DNA of 64,000 nt. Source: Isoetes taiwanensis. Taxonomy: Eukaryota; Streptophyta; Lycopodiopsida; Isoetales; Isoetaceae. The notes under the pieces were generated by a model that made no database searches, had not been told where the DNA came from, and saw nothing but the letters and a program-made list of their open reading frames with translations. Positions within the stretch are counted from its first letter, which is position 1, and each line of letters begins with the position of its first letter. The translations under genes and the position numbers were made by a program. The DNA is taken from positions 2,296,164-2,360,163 of the forward strand of contig JAJEKV010000053.1 in NCBI GenBank assembly GCA_021234155.1, in the 5' to 3' direction. Shown piece after piece: positions 60,301 to 64,000 of this stretch.

Positions 60301-63300
60301 AGCCAATTCATCGGATGCAGACTCCTTTGTATAGCATTTGTTTTGCAAAAGGTCGGTGAAATTTGGCTAGATGTATTCTTGCTTTTTACTGTGCTTCTTG
60401 CAGAATCTCCGTGCCCACCAGCAAGGTAACGACATAAGGTCGAAATCCATCTTCTGACAGAGCACAGCTTTGGATTAAATCCTGGTTATTCAGATAAGAA
60501 TTTTGGATTAAATCCTGGTTATTCGGATAAGAATTCTAGCTACGGTAATTGAAGCCCTGGTGCAGGCCATGCATTTTTGAAAGTGGCCCTAATAATCCGA
60601 TTCAAGCAAGTTATTGAAGCCTCAGACATCGAATTCGTAAAATCTCAAATAAACTTCTAGCAACAAAATATAATTCAAGGCTACCCAGATTTAACAGAAG
60701 GAAAATTAAACTTTATGGAAGTGGCGTAAACCTGATGGACTGCTTTCTAAGCAACAGATCCAAAGGATAATTCAGACTTTAGTATCACGTGTTGTGTCCC
60801 GCTTCTGTTTGCTAGTGAGGAAAAATTCTTAGTTGCTGACCAAATTCAATCTCCTTTTTCTAAATCGTGCCCATTTACAGACTCTTCAAGCCCATTTACA
60901 TGCTGTGTAGAATTGGCAGATAACTTTCCAGCTCTTTGCAACAATAGATTTATTCAAAATCTAAATCTCTGAAACAAAACACTAAATCAACAATAGATTT
61001 ATTCAAAATCTAAATCTCTGAAACAGAACACTAAATCAGTGACCCAAACATGAGTCTCTGCACCAATAGGCGTTTGTTCCATTCTGGTGTTTTTAGATCT
61101 GATTTGCTCTTTTGATTGGGCATAGCAGGGAATTTTCTAGAATGCAAACTTCACATGCTAGGCGTCAGTCCATTTATTCCGGCAGCATGATTTAGAATTG
61201 CTATGTTCTTTCTAGAATAGTCTATCCATGGCATCAATGGAGTTCCATCTTATTAGGCCCAATTTCGAATGGCAGAGGCACAGGATTTGAGATACGAAAC
61301 TCTTCTGCCATATCTGGGCCTTCAAGATATCTGCGTCTTTGCCAAATTTGCAACACAACATGCAGCTCCACCCATCAATTTAAGGCTGAAACTGACTAAA
61401 TGAAGCATACTTCTTCAATTAGAGTCCGTTTTCTTGACCTATTTCTTATTTTCTAAGTGATTTGTTGAAGCTTGAAGCAGAAGCCCATCGCCATAGCCAG
61501 ACCCAGCACTGCCGGAAACCAAGCAGGCCTCATCTCCAAATAGAGATTAACCCAAAACAAGTACATGTAATAGAGTCAGATATGTAATAGAAATCCCAGT
61601 TCACAAAATAAATTTAGCATGCTCGAATGATTCTTGCCGCAACAAAGCATGCCAGCGTGAAGATTTCTTGCCTTTGACCTCTAATGACATGCCAAATAGA
61701 CAGTTGAATTTACCTTTCACTGTTGTGAAACTTTCACCGTTGTGAAACTTATTGATTGGACGTAGGATTTTTATCATAACTTTCAAATGCAAGCTCTATT
61801 TTTGCAGCAACAGTATCCATTGAAAAGATCAAGGAAACACCTAAGAATGTTGCTAGGCACACAATTTTCAGATTCCTACTGTAAATGACTCAAATGTGGC
61901 AAAATGCATTTGTTGTTCTAACTTCACAGCAGCATAGAAAGAGGGCCATAACTTCTGCAAGAAAACTCTGTTTCTCAAGCATGAGCATGCATTGGAAAGC
62001 TCAAAGCATAATTTATGAAAGTTCCTAGGTACATATTTTTCAAATTCATTATGTAAACATGTCAAATAAACCAGAATTTTTCTAAATCCAAAGCCTTCTT
62101 TATTAGGAATGTTGCGCATACTCAGCAAAAAAAATGACTCATTGTAGCTTAAATTGGAACTCCAAGCACAAAGGAAAACTTCCAGGCCTGAGATTTGCTT
62201 GGCTTTGGCCTTGTCCATCACCTCTAGCCCGACTGAAGAAAAAAGGAACCCTAGTACATGTGCTGCAGGATTGAACTGTTCTTTGCAAAAAAGAAGACTT
62301 GATTTGTGCCAAATATGGTCATACCTCGTAATGTTGGTCTCTAAGCTTGTAATGTTGATCTCTGAATTTGCTATGTTGATCTCTGACTTGTAATTGTGCA
62401 GTGGCACATGACTTCGTACATATTTCCAGGCTCCTAAGCATGAACAAACCGTAAGCATTCAAGAAAGAGAAAAAATCTAGCTTAATGTTTTCCATGCTAT
62501 AATAATAACAAAATGACTTACGATCGGCCAAAAGTATCGGACTATAGCTCTTTCTCAAACCATCTATATACATGCCTGAACAAATTTTTTTTCCCCTTTA
62601 TGCAGGCTGCAACTCTTCATCTTGGCAACAATGCACCTGGATGAGACTGTAATCTGTAGGGTTTCACATAAGCTCCAAGCCACACACCGAACATGACACT
62701 ATTCCAGAAGGCCAGGCATCCAGCTGGCAGGTTAGTCCAGGCATATGTAAGGCTGGTTCAACTGGGTTTCTGTCACTACAAATTCGCTATGACTTGGAGA
62801 TGTTGAAGCCCCAGGAATTGCATCCCCAGGAATTGGTATGTAAAAAATGCCAAATCAACCTGCAAAATCAAACCCCTCTGCATTCAATCCCTGGTTTTCA
62901 AACCCAAATGCTTAGCCAGTAAAATGGAAATCAAAGTGTTACTCAAATAACTTCGCAAATAATGAAGTATACAAATCTAATGACGGCAGAAGAATAGCAA
63001 GTCGGATTTGCAAATAAAAAATCCCTAGAGCTTGCTTGCAATTGATCCATGTGCTACTTCTTACAGCAAAAAGTTTCTAGAACTTGTCTCAAAATTCATA
63101 AGCATCTTGGGCTCATAAACACACAGGAATCAAGTAAGCATAGGGAAGCAGCTCTCGAGTTGTTTCTATTTTTGCCAACATAAATCAACCTACTGTAGAT
63201 GCCAGAAAAGAAACCGTATGAATTTAAATATATGCTACGATGAATTCTTTGGAGCCGAGTTTTAAATCAAATTACCGAGCCTGTAGAACACTTGCAAGGG

Positions 63301-64000
63301 CCAGATTTGACGCCACAGCTAGTCGGTATCGAGCTCAAAAAAACTGATTTGGCTCTGCACCAGCAACCATAGAGTGGATTTGCACAGTCTCGGAATTCCA
63401 AAATAGTGTCATGCAACCTAAAAACGAAAATGTTGAGCCCGATTGCTTGGCCATGCAAGTGCAGTAGAGACCCAAACAGGGCCGGAGCACAGATAAAACC
63501 CTGAAAACGAACCTCTTTAGGAAACATGGCTGATGAAAATAACAATCTAAGGTGGGAAAAAACCAACGAAGCAGCTAGAAAACTTTATTGTTCATCACGC
63601 CTCTGTTGGAGAATCCAATGACCGTCACAAGCATCACCAAGGCTGGGAAAAAATTGCTATTAGAGCATAGGGTATGTTAGAAATCAAAGCCCAAACTCCC
63701 AAATCCAACTCCGGAGCAAAATCACGCAAACAAAGGCAGAGCGATTTGCTGAAGCTTTGAAGCATGCGACAGATTCAGAGCAGAGGATTGCTTCCAAAGC
63801 AAGAAATCCGGAGCCCGTCGAATTTTCTTTCTTATTTTCATTTTTTCTTTTATAAAAACATGTGTCGCCCTAGCAAAAAAAAAAACGCGTGTCGCCCCCA
63901 AACTTTTTCCTGGAGAAAAAATATTAGAATCAAACAAAAAAGGGTACTGCTTTATATATGTTATAAGATGGAGGAAACCGCAATGGGGAGGGGGTTTCCT
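60300..64000. other. Intergenic DNA with many short tandem duplications
   Basis: No gene is supported. Direct repeats include TTTGGATTAAATCCTGGTTA twice (60470-60530), a 49-bp unit starting CAATAGATTTATTCAAAATC twice (about 60945-61035), and CCCCAGGAATTG twice (62810-62835). Three units around AATGTTGATCTCTGAA lie at 62330-62392. A 196-codon minus frame at 61868-62458 crosses the three-unit repeat and lacks motifs. The last 200 bp contain TTTATAAAAAC and A-rich runs. Confidence 0.5.

Noticed and set aside
61868-62458. 196-codon minus-strand frame
   Set aside because: Crosses a three-unit short tandem repeat, has no recognisable domain and no supporting splice or promoter signals; kept only as intergenic.
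1-64000. tRNA and rRNA genes
   Set aside because: No cloverleaf with A/B boxes and no rRNA core sequence was recognised by eye; the tRNA-like TGGTATCAGAGC is the retrotransposon primer site.

Overview
The window looks like nuclear DNA of a land plant. The evidence is a Ty3/gypsy element primed by initiator-Met tRNA, Ty1/copia and LINE remnants, genes with small GT-AG introns, and plant-type families (class II phospholipase A1, NHL-repeat membrane protein, A1 aspartic protease, FCP1/NLI-type phosphatase). AT-rich, transposon-packed intergenic DNA fits a large repeat-rich genome (fern, gymnosperm or similar). The lineage cannot be fixed from the sequence.

Layout. (1) 1-9161 and 17606-26285 are two direct copies of one ~9 kb segment. 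In order each holds an unidentified lysine-rich coding fragment, a long GGAAA-type purine tract, a minus-strand copia RT/RNase H fragment, a short array of TTTGTCACG palindromes, a minus-strand aspartic protease relic, a ~730 bp inverted-repeat transposon (MITE) and the 3' part of an NHL-repeat gene. Only the second copy is joined to the NHL 5' exons (to 27529). (2) 9.2-17.6 kb between the copies holds a GC-rich hairpin cluster and a decayed plus-strand LINE (about 11.3-14.1 kb). (3) 28006-39833 is a structurally complete but coding-degenerate Ty3/gypsy element: two ~1.6 kb LTRs, 5-bp target duplication GTATG, tRNA-iMet primer site and polypurine tract. Its leader carries five 72-bp hairpin repeats, and an integrase C-terminal remnant lies at 36.8-37.2 kb. 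(4) 39.8-44.7 kb holds a tandem duplication around the target site and a set of plausible plus-strand exons. (5) 44729-57859 is a 13.1 kb block bounded by inverted termini that look like Helitron 3' ends (GC hairpin followed by CTAG). Inside are a broken transposase-like gene of an uncharacterised family, a minus-strand coiled-coil/FCP1-like phosphatase gene, and a LINE tail. (6) 58500-59966 (minus) is a class II phospholipase A1 with three frameshifts; the rest to 64000 is intergenic.

Almost every protein-coding stretch is interrupted by single-base shifts. The duplicate copies and the two LTRs also differ mostly by small indels and C/G changes. Real decay and consensus errors at methylated sites cannot be separated here, so 'pseudogene' calls are provisional. 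The most interesting signals are the hairpin array in the gypsy leader, the 13 kb Helitron-ended block with its unknown transposase-like gene, and an NHL gene whose first intron is almost exactly one transposon.
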